Shown one piece after another: positions 1 through 8,939 of a DNA stretch of 64,000 nt; position 1 is the first letter of the stretch; every line of letters starts with the position of its first letter. The stretch covers positions 1 to 64,000 of the forward strand of contig BJGZ01000004.1 in NCBI GenBank assembly GCA_014191195.1, read 5' to 3'. A program made the position numbers and the translations under genes. The notes under the pieces were generated by a model. It was given only the letters and a program-made list of their open reading frames with translations. It was not told the DNA's origin and did no database searches. The DNA comes from Chlorobiota bacterium. GTDB taxonomy: Bacteria > Bacteroidota > Ignavibacteria > Kapaibacteriales > UBA961.

Positions 1-2181
1 GGAGAAATGAGAGATCTTTTAGCCAAAAACGAAGTATTTCCTAGTGAAGGTATTTCTGATATTCGTCCTCAATTACATAAATCTCTTATTTCAGGTAGCT
101 TCCTTACTGCTTCAGAACTACTAGACGTTTACGATGCATTAAGGGCATGCAGACTATTATCTCAATATTTTGCCTCAAAATCAGAATTATCACCAGCACT
201 CGCTGAATTTGGTAAAGGTTTTTATGAAAATAGATTTTTAGAAAAACATATTACAGATGCAATTGATGATACTGGGTCAATTAAAGATACAGCCAGTAGA
301 GAACTTTCTGACATCAGAAAAAATATAGCCGAAACTTCTTCTAGGCTTAGGTCTAGAATGAATAAACTTCTGGCAAAAGTAGCAGAAGAGGATAAAGTAA
401 CTGATGAGTTTGTAACCCAAAGAGATGGTAGATTTGTTCTTCCTATGCGTGCTTCGGACAAAAGATCTGTCCCAGGTATCATTCATGGAATGTCAAATAC
501 AGGTTTAACAGTATTTGTTGAACCAACAGAAATAGTAGAAATGAATAATCAGCTTTCATTATTATTAAGTGATGAACGCAGAGAAATGATTAGAATCTTA
601 ACCGTATTAACGGCTGAATTAAGTGCAGAAGCTTCTCTTTTTTTACAATCAACAGAAGTGCTAGCTCATTTTGATGCAATGTTTGCTAAATCATCATATG
701 CACTTGAAAAAAATGGAGTGAAACCACATATTATATCTGGGCCCGAAATTGAATTGTATAATGTGTATCATCCATTATTACAATCTCAAAAAAGTGTAAA
801 ACCAATTCCACTGACTATAGAATTTACTTCAGATAAACGCGGACATCTTATTTCTGGACCCAATGCTGGTGGAAAAACTGTTGCTTTAAAAAGTATAGGG
901 TTAAATATTGCTATGGCTTTATCTGGAATTTTCCCTTTGGGTGAATGCAGAACCGGACTCAAAAAGATTTTTTCTGCAATAGGGGATCATCAATCTATAG
1001 AGAATAATCTGAGTACTTTTAGCTCGCAAATTGTCACATTAAAAAATATACTGTCCAATGCAGCATCTGATTCTTTGATTTTAGTAGATGAAATTTGCTC
1101 TGGAACTGATCCTCAAGAGGGAAGTGCGCTTGCTTCTGGCATTATTGATTTCTTTATTGATAAAAAATCAATGTTTGTAGCGACTACTCATCAGTCTTCA
1201 TTAAAGAGTTATGCTTTAAATCGCCCTGAGATCCTTAATGCATCAATGGAATTTGATGCTGAACATCTTAAACCTACATATCGATTTCAATCTGGCATTC
1301 CTGGAAATAGCTATGCTTTTGTTCTAGCTGAATCTATTGGTATGCCTCAAAGTGTTATGAATCATGCGAAAACATATTTAGGCGATAAACATTCTGAATT
1401 GGAACAGAGTATTGCATCATTACAATTATTTAAATCTCAAGCAGAAGATTCATTAAGAATAGCACATTCAGAAAGAGTAACTATTGCAACATTAAAAAAA
1501 GATTATGAAGAGAAAGCATTAGAATTTAAACAGAAAAAATCTGAATATCTTCAGAATGCAAAGCAAGAAGCAAAAGAGATTGTCCAAAAAGCAAATGCTT
1601 TAATTGAACATACTATTAAAGAAATTCGTGAGCAAAAAAGGGATATTACAGAGATCAGAAAAGAATTTTCAGCTATTAAAAAAGAAATAGAGCATTCTGT
1701 TAAAGATAATAAAGATATTATTCCTGCTGATACGGGCTTTGTTGTCGGCGATGCTGTTATGATCTCTGATAATCAAAGAGATATAGGTAGTATTATTATT
1801 GTTGATGAAGCATCACAATCTGCAATTGTAGAGTTTAATGGAATTAAATTTAAAACAGCATTACATAATTTGGTAAAAGCAAAAAAAAGTGAACAAAAAA
1901 AATATCAAAAATCATCTGGTGGAATATTAAAATTAGACGCCAAAACTACTATTGATATTAGAGGTTATAGGGCAGATGAAGCATGCAAAGAAGTAGAAAA
2001 ATTAATATCAGATGCATTAATTTCTAATATCGCAATTGTAACTATTATTCATGGCAAAGGAACTGGAGCACTCAGACAAGCAATTCACTCTCAACTATCT
2101 CAACATCCAGGTGTTTCTTCATATCGCAATGGTTTTATTGCCGAAGGTGGAGATGGTATTACAGTTGTGGAGATCGCTTGA
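1..2181 (+). CDS. mutS2: Endonuclease MutS2, 5' end cut by the window
   Basis: MutS2 is a MutS-family ATPase that acts on branched DNA or stalled ribosomes; it is not a classical mismatch sensor. The frame is open from base 1, so the N-terminus (about 55 residues compared with Bacillus MutS2) lies outside the window; the first visible Met is at base 7. Counting from that Met, a Walker A GPNAGGKT lies at 284-291, followed by a Walker B-like LILVDE and the signature region with SGTDPQEGSALA. A long charged coiled coil lies at about 460-570. The C-terminal Smr domain (about 645-724) has DIRG and the HGKGTGALR motif, which separates MutS2 from MutS1. The stop overlaps the tsaD start by one base (TGATG), so the two are probably co-translated. 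Confidence 0.96.
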   Translation, partial: GEMRDLLAKNEVFPSEGISDIRPQLHKSLISGSFLTASELLDVYDALRACRLLSQYFASKSELSPALAEFGKGFYENRFLEKHITDAIDDTGSIKDTASRELSDIRKNIAETSSRLRSRMNKLLAKVAEEDKVTDEFVTQRDGRFVLPMRASDKRSVPGIIHGMSNTGLTVFVEPTEIVEMNNQLSLLLSDERREMIRILTVLTAELSAEASLFLQSTEVLAHFDAMFAKSSYALEKNGVKPHIISGPEIELYNVYHPLLQSQKSVKPIPLTIEFTSDKRGHLISGPNAGGKTVALKSIGLNIAMALSGIFPLGECRTGLKKIFSAIGDHQSIENNLSTFSSQIVTLKNILSNAASDSLILVDEICSGTDPQEGSALASGIIDFFIDKKSMFVATTHQSSLKSYALNRPEILNASMEFDAEHLKPTYRFQSGIPGNSYAFVLAESIGMPQSVMNHAKTYLGDKHSELEQSIASLQLFKSQAEDSLRIAHSERVTIATLKKDYEEKALEFKQKKSEYLQNAKQEAKEIVQKANALIEHTIKEIREQKRDITEIRKEFSAIKKEIEHSVKDNKDIIPADTGFVVGDAVMISDNQRDIGSIIIVDEASQSAIVEFNGIKFKTALHNLVKAKKSEQKKYQKSSGGILKLDAKTTIDIRGYRADEACKEVEKLISDALISNIAIVTIIHGKGTGALRQAIHSQLSQHPGVSSYRNGFIAEGGDGITVVEIA

Positions 2182-3212
2182 TGAATAGTTCACACATTAT
2201 ATTAGCTATAGAAAGTTCTTGTGATGAAACCTCAGCTTCTGTAATACAAGGCAATCAAGTATTAAGTAATATTATTTCTTCTCAAACTTTTCATTCCACA
2301 TATGGTGGAGTAATACCTGAACTTGCCTCAAGGGCTCATTTAAGATCTATTTCATTAGTTGTTCATCAGGCATTGCACACTTCTGGGATAGGAATTAATA
2401 ATGTACATGCAATTGCTGTCACTAATCAGCCTGGCCTTGCAGGAGCCTTATTAGTTGGAGTATCTTTTGCAAAAGGTATGGCTTTGAGATTAGGTATTCC
2501 AATTATTCCTGTTAATCATATTGAAGGACATCTCTATAGCGGCTGTATGGAATATCCTGATGTTCAATTCCCTTGTATATCATTAGTTGTTAGTGGTGGA
2601 CATACCAGTATATTTTTAGTGCATTCTTATATTTCGTATGATTTATTAGGTAGTACAAAAGATGATGCCGCAGGCGAAGCGTTTGATAAAATTGGCAAAA
2701 TGCTTCATTTAGATTATCCTGCTGGACAAAAAATCGATTCATTAGCTCAATTAGGTAATCCAAAAGCATATGATTTTCCGAGATCAATGCTTCATGATGG
2801 ATCGTATAATTTTAGTTTTAGTGGTCTCAAAACATCAGTTAAAATATTTTTACAGAAACAGTTTAACAATCAAAAACCTAATCAATCTGAACTTCAAGAT
2901 ATTTGTGCTTCTGTGCAAATGGCAATAATTGAGGTTCTAACAAAAAAAACTATTAAGGCTGCAAGAGCATATAATGTCAAATGGGTTATTGTTTCAGGTG
3001 GCGTTTCTGCAAATTCTGGATTAAGAGCATTATTACATAAAGAATGCAATAAGCTTGGAATTCAGACAGCAATTCCTCGTGTAGACCTTTGTACTGATAA
3101 TGCAGCAATGATTGGTTTTTTAGCAGAAAAAAAATTAGCAATACATGGTAATGGTCCATATACAACATTTCAATTTACAGTCAATTCATCAGCCTTAAGA
3201 ACGAATCATTAA
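2181..3212 (+). CDS. tsaD: tRNA N6-adenosine threonylcarbamoyltransferase TsaD
   Basis: TsaD transfers the threonylcarbamoyl group to A37 of ANN-decoding tRNAs, working with TsaB and TsaE (not in this window). The protein is 343 residues, the usual length. It opens with LAIESSCDETSASV, has the metal-binding NHIEGHL motif with His113 and His117, and has the ASKHA-fold motifs SGGHTS and SGGVSANSGLR, ending with the metal-site region CTDNAAMIG. I chose the ATG at 2181, which overlaps the mutS2 stop; a TTG one codon earlier also lies in frame but is less likely. The SDR gene follows after 20 bases, so these three genes may share a transcript. Confidence 0.97.
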   Translation: MNSSHIILAIESSCDETSASVIQGNQVLSNIISSQTFHSTYGGVIPELASRAHLRSISLVVHQALHTSGIGINNVHAIAVTNQPGLAGALLVGVSFAKGMALRLGIPIIPVNHIEGHLYSGCMEYPDVQFPCISLVVSGGHTSIFLVHSYISYDLLGSTKDDAAGEAFDKIGKMLHLDYPAGQKIDSLAQLGNPKAYDFPRSMLHDGSYNFSFSGLKTSVKIFLQKQFNNQKPNQSELQDICASVQMAIIEVLTKKTIKAARAYNVKWVIVSGGVSANSGLRALLHKECNKLGIQTAIPRVDLCTDNAAMIGFLAEKKLAIHGNGPYTTFQFTVNSSALRTNH

Positions 3213-3232
3213 CTTAACAATATACAAAACGT

Positions 3233-3940
3233 ATGAACTTAGAACATAAAAGAATTTTACTTACCGGTGGTTCGCTTGGTATCGGAAAAGAAACCGCAAA
3301 ATTATTAGTAGATGCCGGCGCTCTAGTTGCAATTACAGGTAGAGATCACATTCGATTAGAAAAAGCTGCTGCATATACTGGGGCTTTTCCAATATGTGCT
3401 GATATATCAAAGGAAGATCAGCTTAATCAATCATTTGAGACTTTCATCGATAAATGGAAGGGAATTGATGTATTGATAAATAATGCTGGTATTGGTTCAT
3501 TTCCATCTATGCTAGACATTACAATGGAAAAATATGAAGAAATATTTAGAACAAATGTGTTCGGTCCGGCTTTATTAGCTAAAAAAGCTGCTCACTATAT
3601 GATCCCACAAAAAAGTGGTACAATCATAAATATTGGGTCTACAGCAGCCTTAAAGAGTTTTGAAAAAGGTGCAATTTATGCTGCTAGTAAATTTGCTTTA
3701 AGAGCCATGACAGAAGCTTGGCAAGCCGAATTGAGAAAACATTCAATTCGGGTTATGCAAATTAATCCTAGTGAAGTAGCAACTGCATTTAATAATCAAG
3801 AAAGAATTGAAAGAGAAGCCGCAACAAATAAGCTTCGATCTTTGGATATAGCCTATGCAATCAAATCAGTATTAGAACTTGATGATAGGGCCTTTATACC
3901 TGAATTATCCCTATGGGCAACAAATCCATGGAATCTCTAG
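3233..3940 (+). CDS. Short-chain dehydrogenase/reductase (SDR)
   Basis: A classical SDR of 235 residues. It has the Rossmann TGGSLGIG motif (11-18) for NAD(P)H, NNAG (83-86), and the catalytic set Ser136, Tyr149 and Lys153 in the YAASK motif. This matches the 3-oxoacyl-ACP-reductase-like branch, but SDR substrates cannot be read from sequence. The PG-like motif after the active site reads NPSEVAT, common in this branch. It sits 20 bases after tsaD and just ahead of the cytochrome c maturation genes, with no functional link evident to either. Confidence 0.88.
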   Translation: MNLEHKRILLTGGSLGIGKETAKLLVDAGALVAITGRDHIRLEKAAAYTGAFPICADISKEDQLNQSFETFIDKWKGIDVLINNAGIGSFPSMLDITMEKYEEIFRTNVFGPALLAKKAAHYMIPQKSGTIINIGSTAALKSFEKGAIYAASKFALRAMTEAWQAELRKHSIRVMQINPSEVATAFNNQERIEREAATNKLRSLDIAYAIKSVLELDDRAFIPELSLWATNPWNL

Positions 3941-3991
3941 TAATAATGTGATTTATACGGTATTTTTGTATAGAAATTATTTATAAATACA

Positions 3992-5056
3992 ATGAAAGCA
4001 CTTTTACTCTCTGCTGGTTTTATCATAGGTATTGCTTGGGGCATATTTCCAGGTATATCTAAACCTAAATCAACTTTTGCAAAATTATTTGCACTTGTTG
4101 TAATGACCATAACAATCATTCTATCACTATTGCCCCAAACTGCTGGTTCACCAGAAGATGCTGTCCTTGTTTCTAGAATGGGTGCAACAAAGTTTATTCC
4201 TGTTCTCTGCACGATAGATATATCTTATGCTATGAGAACTGATGCTCCAGGAGAATGGATAATTCCTCTTCATGGTTCTTCTATGAAAAGCTTTTTGATT
4301 AGATATACTTCGCCAACAATGGATGATATTGATAACAATACATTCGGTGATAATAATCAAGTTATTGCTTTATTAAAAAGAGGCAGCAACGATGGTGAGT
4401 TTTTCATTAATGGCATAGTTGAAATAAATCCAATACTAACATTACCTTATATAGTTGGACTAGAAGAAAGAGCAAGAATACTCTATTTTCATGTTCCTAT
4501 GTCTTGGATAGCATTTCTGGCTTATATCATAGCAATGATTTATTCTGTTAAATATTTAAGAAATCCAGATCAATATTATGATAGTATTGCTTCCTCTGCA
4601 GCTTCCTTAGGAACTGTATTCTGTGTTTTAGCTACGATAACAGGAGCAATATGGGCTAAATTTAATTGGGGATCTTTTTGGAATTGGGATCCTCGTGAAA
4701 TTTCTATTTTTGTTCTATTACTTATCTACAGTGCTTATTTTGTGTTAAGATCTGCCATAGAAAATGAAGAGACAAGAGCAAGATTATCATCTGTATATGC
4801 TATTCTAGGTGCTGTGGCTGCTGTATTTTTTATCTATGTAGCCCCAAGAATATATGGTGGATTGCATCCAGGTAGTGCAGATGATTCTAGTTCAGGGCCT
4901 GTATTAAGCCAGCAAGACGGAACATTAAATGTATTAAAACAAATTATCTTAAGTTTATCCTTTGCATCATTTACCATTATATTCTATTGGCTGCTAAATC
5001 TAAGTGTAAGAATTAAATTTGCAAAGAAAGCACTGTTTTATTCCAATAATTCTTGA
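3992..5056 (+). CDS. CcmC-like heme handling protein of cytochrome c maturation, N-terminally extended
   Basis: CcmC presents heme at the outer face of the membrane and passes it to CcmE. The C-terminal ~200 of 354 residues carry the family hallmarks: the tryptophan-rich heme-binding motif WGSFWNWD (226-233) and flanking histidines His167 (YFHVPM) and His292 (GGLHPG), placed like the axial heme ligands of E. coli CcmC, between several membrane helices. E. coli CcmC is about 245 residues; here an extra ~150 residues precede the conserved part, with two hydrophobic stretches (about 2-20 and 30-48) and then a soluble segment that I do not recognise. A TATTTTTG element at 3961-3968 could be its -7 box, but no TTTG lies at the right distance upstream. 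The CcmD-like and CcmE genes follow directly. Confidence 0.88.
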   Translation: MKALLLSAGFIIGIAWGIFPGISKPKSTFAKLFALVVMTITIILSLLPQTAGSPEDAVLVSRMGATKFIPVLCTIDISYAMRTDAPGEWIIPLHGSSMKSFLIRYTSPTMDDIDNNTFGDNNQVIALLKRGSNDGEFFINGIVEINPILTLPYIVGLEERARILYFHVPMSWIAFLAYIIAMIYSVKYLRNPDQYYDSIASSAASLGTVFCVLATITGAIWAKFNWGSFWNWDPREISIFVLLLIYSAYFVLRSAIENEETRARLSSVYAILGAVAAVFFIYVAPRIYGGLHPGSADDSSSGPVLSQQDGTLNVLKQIILSLSFASFTIIFYWLLNLSVRIKFAKKALFYSNNS

Positions 5057-5063
5057 TCTTATT

Positions 5064-5198
5064 ATGATGACTTTTTTTGAACAAAATGCCTTATATGTCG
5101 TTCTCTTAATTACCTTAACTGTATGGGTAGGGATAGCATTTTATCTACAAGCTTTAGATAAAAAAGTGTCCGCCTTAGAAAAAAAAATCAACCCTTAA
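5064..5198 (+). CDS. CcmD-like small membrane protein (44 aa)
   Basis: This short ORF begins with two ATG codons (5064 and 5067) eight bases after the ccmC-like stop. It encodes an acidic start (MMTFFEQNAL), one membrane helix of about 20 residues (about 10-29) and a charged, Lys-rich tail (LDKKVSALEKKINP). Size, topology (one helix followed by a charged coiled tail) and position between CcmC and CcmE match CcmD, which stabilises the CcmC-heme-CcmE complex. CcmD proteins are so short and variable that the assignment rests mainly on gene order. The ccmE start follows after 15 bases. Confidence 0.75.
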   Translation: MMTFFEQNALYVVLLITLTVWVGIAFYLQALDKKVSALEKKINP

Positions 5199-5213
5199 CT
5201 TTATTATATTAAT

Positions 5214-5612
5214 ATGAAACGTCGATATTGGATTGGCACAATTATAAGCATCCTTTTTATTGGAATTGGTGCATATACTCTGGATTCTAGTAAGATTGAA
5301 TATGGTACTATTCAAGTCGCAAAAATGAGCGGTAGAAAAATGCAGATCAAAGGTATATGGGTTAAAGAAAAAGGGTCTGATTATAATACCCTAAGTAATA
5401 TTTTCACCTTTAATATGAAAGATGATAATAGGCAAGAGATCTCTATCAAATATGAAGGAGCCAGACCCAATAATTTCGATATAGCTGAAAGTATTGTCGT
5501 GAAAGGAAAATATGATGGAGAAGTATTTCAGGCAAAAGAAATTTTAACGAAATGTCCTTCTAAATATGAAGGTAATGCAGATCAATTAAAACAAAGTTAT
5601 CAGCAGAAATAA
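5214..5612 (+). CDS. ccmE: Heme chaperone CcmE, Cys (CxxxY) type
   Basis: CcmE binds heme covalently in the periplasm and hands it to apocytochrome c. The protein is 132 residues: a basic N-terminus, one membrane anchor (about 6-22), then a small OB-fold with the family pattern ending FQAKEILTKCPSKYEG. In the common form the heme-binding residue is His in an HxxxY motif; here Cys114 takes its place, four residues before Tyr118 (CxxxY). That variant is known from the alternative 'system I*' seen in some deltaproteobacteria and archaea. It follows the CcmC- and CcmD-like genes with tight spacing, so the three should act together. Confidence 0.9.
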   Translation: MKRRYWIGTIISILFIGIGAYTLDSSKIEYGTIQVAKMSGRKMQIKGIWVKEKGSDYNTLSNIFTFNMKDDNRQEISIKYEGARPNNFDIAESIVVKGKYDGEVFQAKEILTKCPSKYEGNADQLKQSYQQK

Positions 5613-5613
5613 T

Positions 5614-5985
5614 ATGATTAGAAACATTATTCTTATTGCTTGTGTAATCATTGTACCTTTATTGTTTTGGTATGCCAAGCAATATGGTGATATCCAATCT
5701 ATCACTTTTCAAAAAGCTCTTTCATCTAGTGAAGAAAGTGCTGATACCGAACAAGCAACTAAAGTTAAAATTGATGCAACGATAATTATTGATGAAAGTC
5801 ACCCTTTGGATATTCCTTCTGGAATTATATATGCCAAAGATAGTGAAAACACTATTTTTAAAATAGAATATACTGGCAAAGACCCATTACCTACATTTAC
5901 ACAAGCATTTCCTGTTTCTATATTTGGGCATGTTCATAATGGAGAACCCCCATATGTGCATGCTTCACAAATCATAGGGCATTAA
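5614..5985 (+). CDS. Membrane-anchored CcmE-like small protein lacking the heme motif
   Basis: A 123-residue protein starting one base after the ccmE stop. It has one N-terminal membrane anchor (about 4-20), an acidic linker rich in Ser, Glu and Asp (about 35-48), then a beta-rich domain whose end (FPVSIFGHVHNGEPPYVHASQIIGH) resembles the CcmE OB-fold pattern of a G-rich turn followed by an F/V-x-A-x-x-I strand. It stops where CcmE would carry Cys/His-xxx-Tyr, so it cannot bind heme the same way. I infer a diverged CcmE paralogue or a partner in heme delivery; the similarity is weak. Its stop shares the bases TTAA with that of the opposing gene. Confidence 0.6.
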   Translation: MIRNIILIACVIIVPLLFWYAKQYGDIQSITFQKALSSSEESADTEQATKVKIDATIIIDESHPLDIPSGIIYAKDSENTIFKIEYTGKDPLPTFTQAFPVSIFGHVHNGEPPYVHASQIIGH

Positions 5986-7613
5986 TTAGATCTAGATTTC
6001 TTCTTCTGTGACATTTCCCAGATTGCAAACCCGATAAAATTTATGGCCCACCAAAAAAGTCCTTTAATACCATGAACATTAATCAGCATTTTATATGATT
6101 GGGGATGTCTTTTTGGAACAGTACTCATCATGATATTATATGATTTCCATTGCAAAGTATCTCTAAATACTTCTTCGGCAATGTGTTTGGGTAATGATCC
6201 CAGTACATCCATAAACATATTCATCGTTTTATTGACAGTAGAAGCACTTTGAAGAGGTTTACCTTGTAAAAAAGATGCAAAGTTGGACATAATTGCTACT
6301 CTAGGTTCAAAAGCATTTATTTTTGATAAGTCTTTCTTTTTTAGGGTATTTGCTTCTAATGCTTGAAAAAGCATAGTGCTTGTTTTAGGTAAATTTCTAA
6401 CAAAACTGCCAAAACCACAATATGAAAGTGGAGAACTTAATGCAGCAGCATCTCCAATTGAAATAATATTATCTTCTGCAGTAATGCGCTTATTTTTTGT
6501 AGAATGATGACTAAAAGAGGGGATTATCCCAAAAAGTGGTCTACCAATATCAAAATCTTCATCCGGCTTTTTATAAGTAAATAATTTCTCAAAAAATAAC
6601 TCATAAAGATTGATGAGAGACTTATCAGATGGTGATTGTATGGCATCATAAAAGAACAAATAAGTTACAAATCGATTCTGAGAACTAGGAAAACCTTCCC
6701 ATATTAATTGTCTACCATCTGGTAATTGATGTTCATTTGTTACTAATATTTCACCAACTGAAAAATCAATTTCATCACTGTTCTTTCCTACTTTAAATCC
6801 AGATGAAATAGTGCCAACTGTTGGACAACAGTGAGTAAATGGATATGCATTTAAACTTCTAGCTATAGGAGAAAACGAGCCCATAGCATCAGCAAATATT
6901 TTTGCTGACAATACAATCTTTGAATGTGGCGTTTCAATATGTATTAATGCATATGTTCCTGTTGTGATTACCTTCTTAAAATGAGCTTGTTCTATAATTG
7001 TACCACCATATTCAAGAATGATATTTTTGGCGGCATCTAAAAGTAAATTTGCATCTAATGCAGTATCAAGAACATTTTCTAACCATAGTGGAGGCATTGC
7101 AGACTTTGGATCATCATCATAGAATTTGACGAAGCCGCCTTTGTATTTACAAGCAATAAAACTATCAAGTTGTTCTTGAGAAAAAAGTCCGCACTCTTTT
7201 AATACCAAAAGTTCAGGAATACTAATATTCCAGTCCCTATGCGTTAGCCCAACTGCATATTTGTCAAACACACACACTTTTTTACCATAAACTTTGCTCA
7301 TCATTGCAGCATGAATTACGGCTAAACCACCACCACCATATACAATATCATATTCAGCAATTATACCAGGATCAGATTGAGATTTGCTAATGCAATTATT
7401 TTTTAAAGGGGAATTTCCATGAATCCAAGACTCATCAAGTGAGATAAGCCTGTGAAACCAATATGTTCCTTTATCCATCTTTTCAAAATTCTTAACTGTT
7501 AAAGGATGAGAATTTCTATAAGGATCATAGATGGAATTTTCGGGAATTGGTTGATCTAAAGGAACTGTACAAAGTGACATAGAATTAACAAAAAAGGGTG
7601 ATTGTATAACCAA
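5982..7613 (-). CDS. FAD-dependent oxidoreductase of the lycopene cyclase CruA/CruP family
   Basis: A 543-residue flavoprotein. An N-terminal segment with DPYRN and YWFHRLISLDESW precedes a dinucleotide-binding motif at about 88-105 (YDIVYGGGGLAVIHAA) and then VGLTHRDWNIS (about 121-131). From memory this order and these motifs match CruA of green sulfur bacteria and its paralogue CruP, which cyclise lycopene or limit carotenoid damage. A second flavin-fold motif lies near ISIGDAAALSSPLSYCGFGSF (about 375-395), and a hydrophobic C-terminal stretch (about 515-535) suggests membrane contact. No other carotenoid gene is in the window, so the substrate is unproven. It starts 37 bases after the ald stop on the same strand and is probably read through from it. 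Confidence 0.7.
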   Translation of the reverse strand: MVIQSPFFVNSMSLCTVPLDQPIPENSIYDPYRNSHPLTVKNFEKMDKGTYWFHRLISLDESWIHGNSPLKNNCISKSQSDPGIIAEYDIVYGGGGLAVIHAAMMSKVYGKKVCVFDKYAVGLTHRDWNISIPELLVLKECGLFSQEQLDSFIACKYKGGFVKFYDDDPKSAMPPLWLENVLDTALDANLLLDAAKNIILEYGGTIIEQAHFKKVITTGTYALIHIETPHSKIVLSAKIFADAMGSFSPIARSLNAYPFTHCCPTVGTISSGFKVGKNSDEIDFSVGEILVTNEHQLPDGRQLIWEGFPSSQNRFVTYLFFYDAIQSPSDKSLINLYELFFEKLFTYKKPDEDFDIGRPLFGIIPSFSHHSTKNKRITAEDNIISIGDAAALSSPLSYCGFGSFVRNLPKTSTMLFQALEANTLKKKDLSKINAFEPRVAIMSNFASFLQGKPLQSASTVNKTMNMFMDVLGSLPKHIAEEVFRDTLQWKSYNIMMSTVPKRHPQSYKMLINVHGIKGLFWWAINFIGFAIWEMSQKKKSRSN

Positions 7614-7650
7614 ACACCCTTCAGAAATAATAAGTTCTTAAAAACTGATA

Positions 7651-8757
7651 TTATACATTAAATTCAGAATAAGGTAAATCAAATGCATCAGCAACTGCTT
7701 TATACACAATTTCTCCATCTACCATATTAACACCATAATATAACTCTTGATTGTCTTTTACTGCGTTTTTCCAGCCTTTATTAGCTAATTGAAGAGCATA
7801 AGGCAAAGTTGCATTTGTAAGTGCAATAGTAGAAGTAAAAGGAACTGCTCCTGGCATATTTGCAACACAATAGTGCACAACACCATCAATAATATATGTT
7901 GGGTCTTCGTGGGTTGTTGGTTTACATGTTTCGATACAACCACCCTGATCTACAGAAACATCAACAACTACCGAACCAGGCTTCATTGTAGGAAGCATTT
8001 CTCTAGTTATAAGATGTGGGGCTTTTGCACCAGCAATTAACACAGCACCGATAACTAAATCAGCTGCTTGAGCATGACGACGAATATTATCTGGAGTAGA
8101 CATTACTGTCATAACATTTTTAGGCATAACATCATCTAGATAACGTAATCGATAAAGATTATTATCCATAATTGTAACTTTGGCACCAAATCCAGCAGCA
8201 ATTTTTGCAGCATTTGTACCAACGATTCCGCCTCCTAATACTAATACATTTGCAGGCTCGGTACCAGGAACTCCTCCAAGAAGAACACCTCTGCCACCCA
8301 TTGTTCGCTCAAGATATTTTGCGCCTTCTTGAGGTGCCATTCTGCCTGCAACTTCACTCATTGGAATAAGTAAGGGTAAAGAATTATCAGACTTCATAAC
8401 TGTTTCATATGCAATACAAACAGCTTTAGCTTTCATCATGGCTTCGGTTAATTGTCTAGAAGCAGCAAAATGAAAATATGTAAACAGTACTTGTCCTTCT
8501 CTTATTAAATTATATTCTTGTGCTATTGGCTCTTTCACTTTCATGATCATATCTGCTTTAGCAAAAACTTCTGCTGCAGTAGGAATCATTGTTGCGCCAG
8601 CATTAATGTATAATTCGTCAGGAAAACCACTACCTATACCAGCATTTTGCTCAACAACTACTGTATGGCCATTATGACAAAGTAATTCTGCACCGCCTGG
8701 TGTAAGTGCAATACGGTTTTCATTCGGCTTGATTTCGCGGGGAACGCCGATAATCAT
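7651..8757 (-). CDS. ald: Alanine dehydrogenase
   Basis: Ald interconverts L-alanine and pyruvate plus ammonia with NAD, linking amino acid use to central metabolism. The 368-residue length is typical. The start MIIGVPREIKPNENRIALTP is the family signature, with the substrate-binding Arg and Lys regions, and the NAD-binding Rossmann motif GGGIVGTNAAKIAAGFGA lies near the middle. His and Asp of the active site are in the AYETV and DVSVDQGGC regions. An AGGAGT-like ribosome site (read on the minus strand, near 8765) precedes the ATG. It is divergent from rplS, and the flavoprotein gene follows it. Confidence 0.97.
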   Translation of the reverse strand: MIIGVPREIKPNENRIALTPGGAELLCHNGHTVVVEQNAGIGSGFPDELYINAGATMIPTAAEVFAKADMIMKVKEPIAQEYNLIREGQVLFTYFHFAASRQLTEAMMKAKAVCIAYETVMKSDNSLPLLIPMSEVAGRMAPQEGAKYLERTMGGRGVLLGGVPGTEPANVLVLGGGIVGTNAAKIAAGFGAKVTIMDNNLYRLRYLDDVMPKNVMTVMSTPDNIRRHAQAADLVIGAVLIAGAKAPHLITREMLPTMKPGSVVVDVSVDQGGCIETCKPTTHEDPTYIIDGVVHYCVANMPGAVPFTSTIALTNATLPYALQLANKGWKNAVKDNQELYYGVNMVDGEIVYKAVADAFDLPYSEFNV

Positions 8758-8939
8758 GATTAACTCCTGCGTCTAATCTTCAAAAATGGTGATGAACTGT
8801 AATCCAATTCACATAAAATTAAAGTACAAAATTAACATAGAAATGTGAGCTAATGAAACTAAATCAAGTATATTTTTGAATTATTTATTATAAGTGATCT
8901 TTTTTCTGAAAATATTATAAAATAGATCGAATCTTTTTC

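Noticed and set aside
3937-4212. Minus-strand ORF opposite the CcmC-like gene start
   Set aside because: It is antisense to a gene with clear motifs and shows no recognisable domain or ribosome site.
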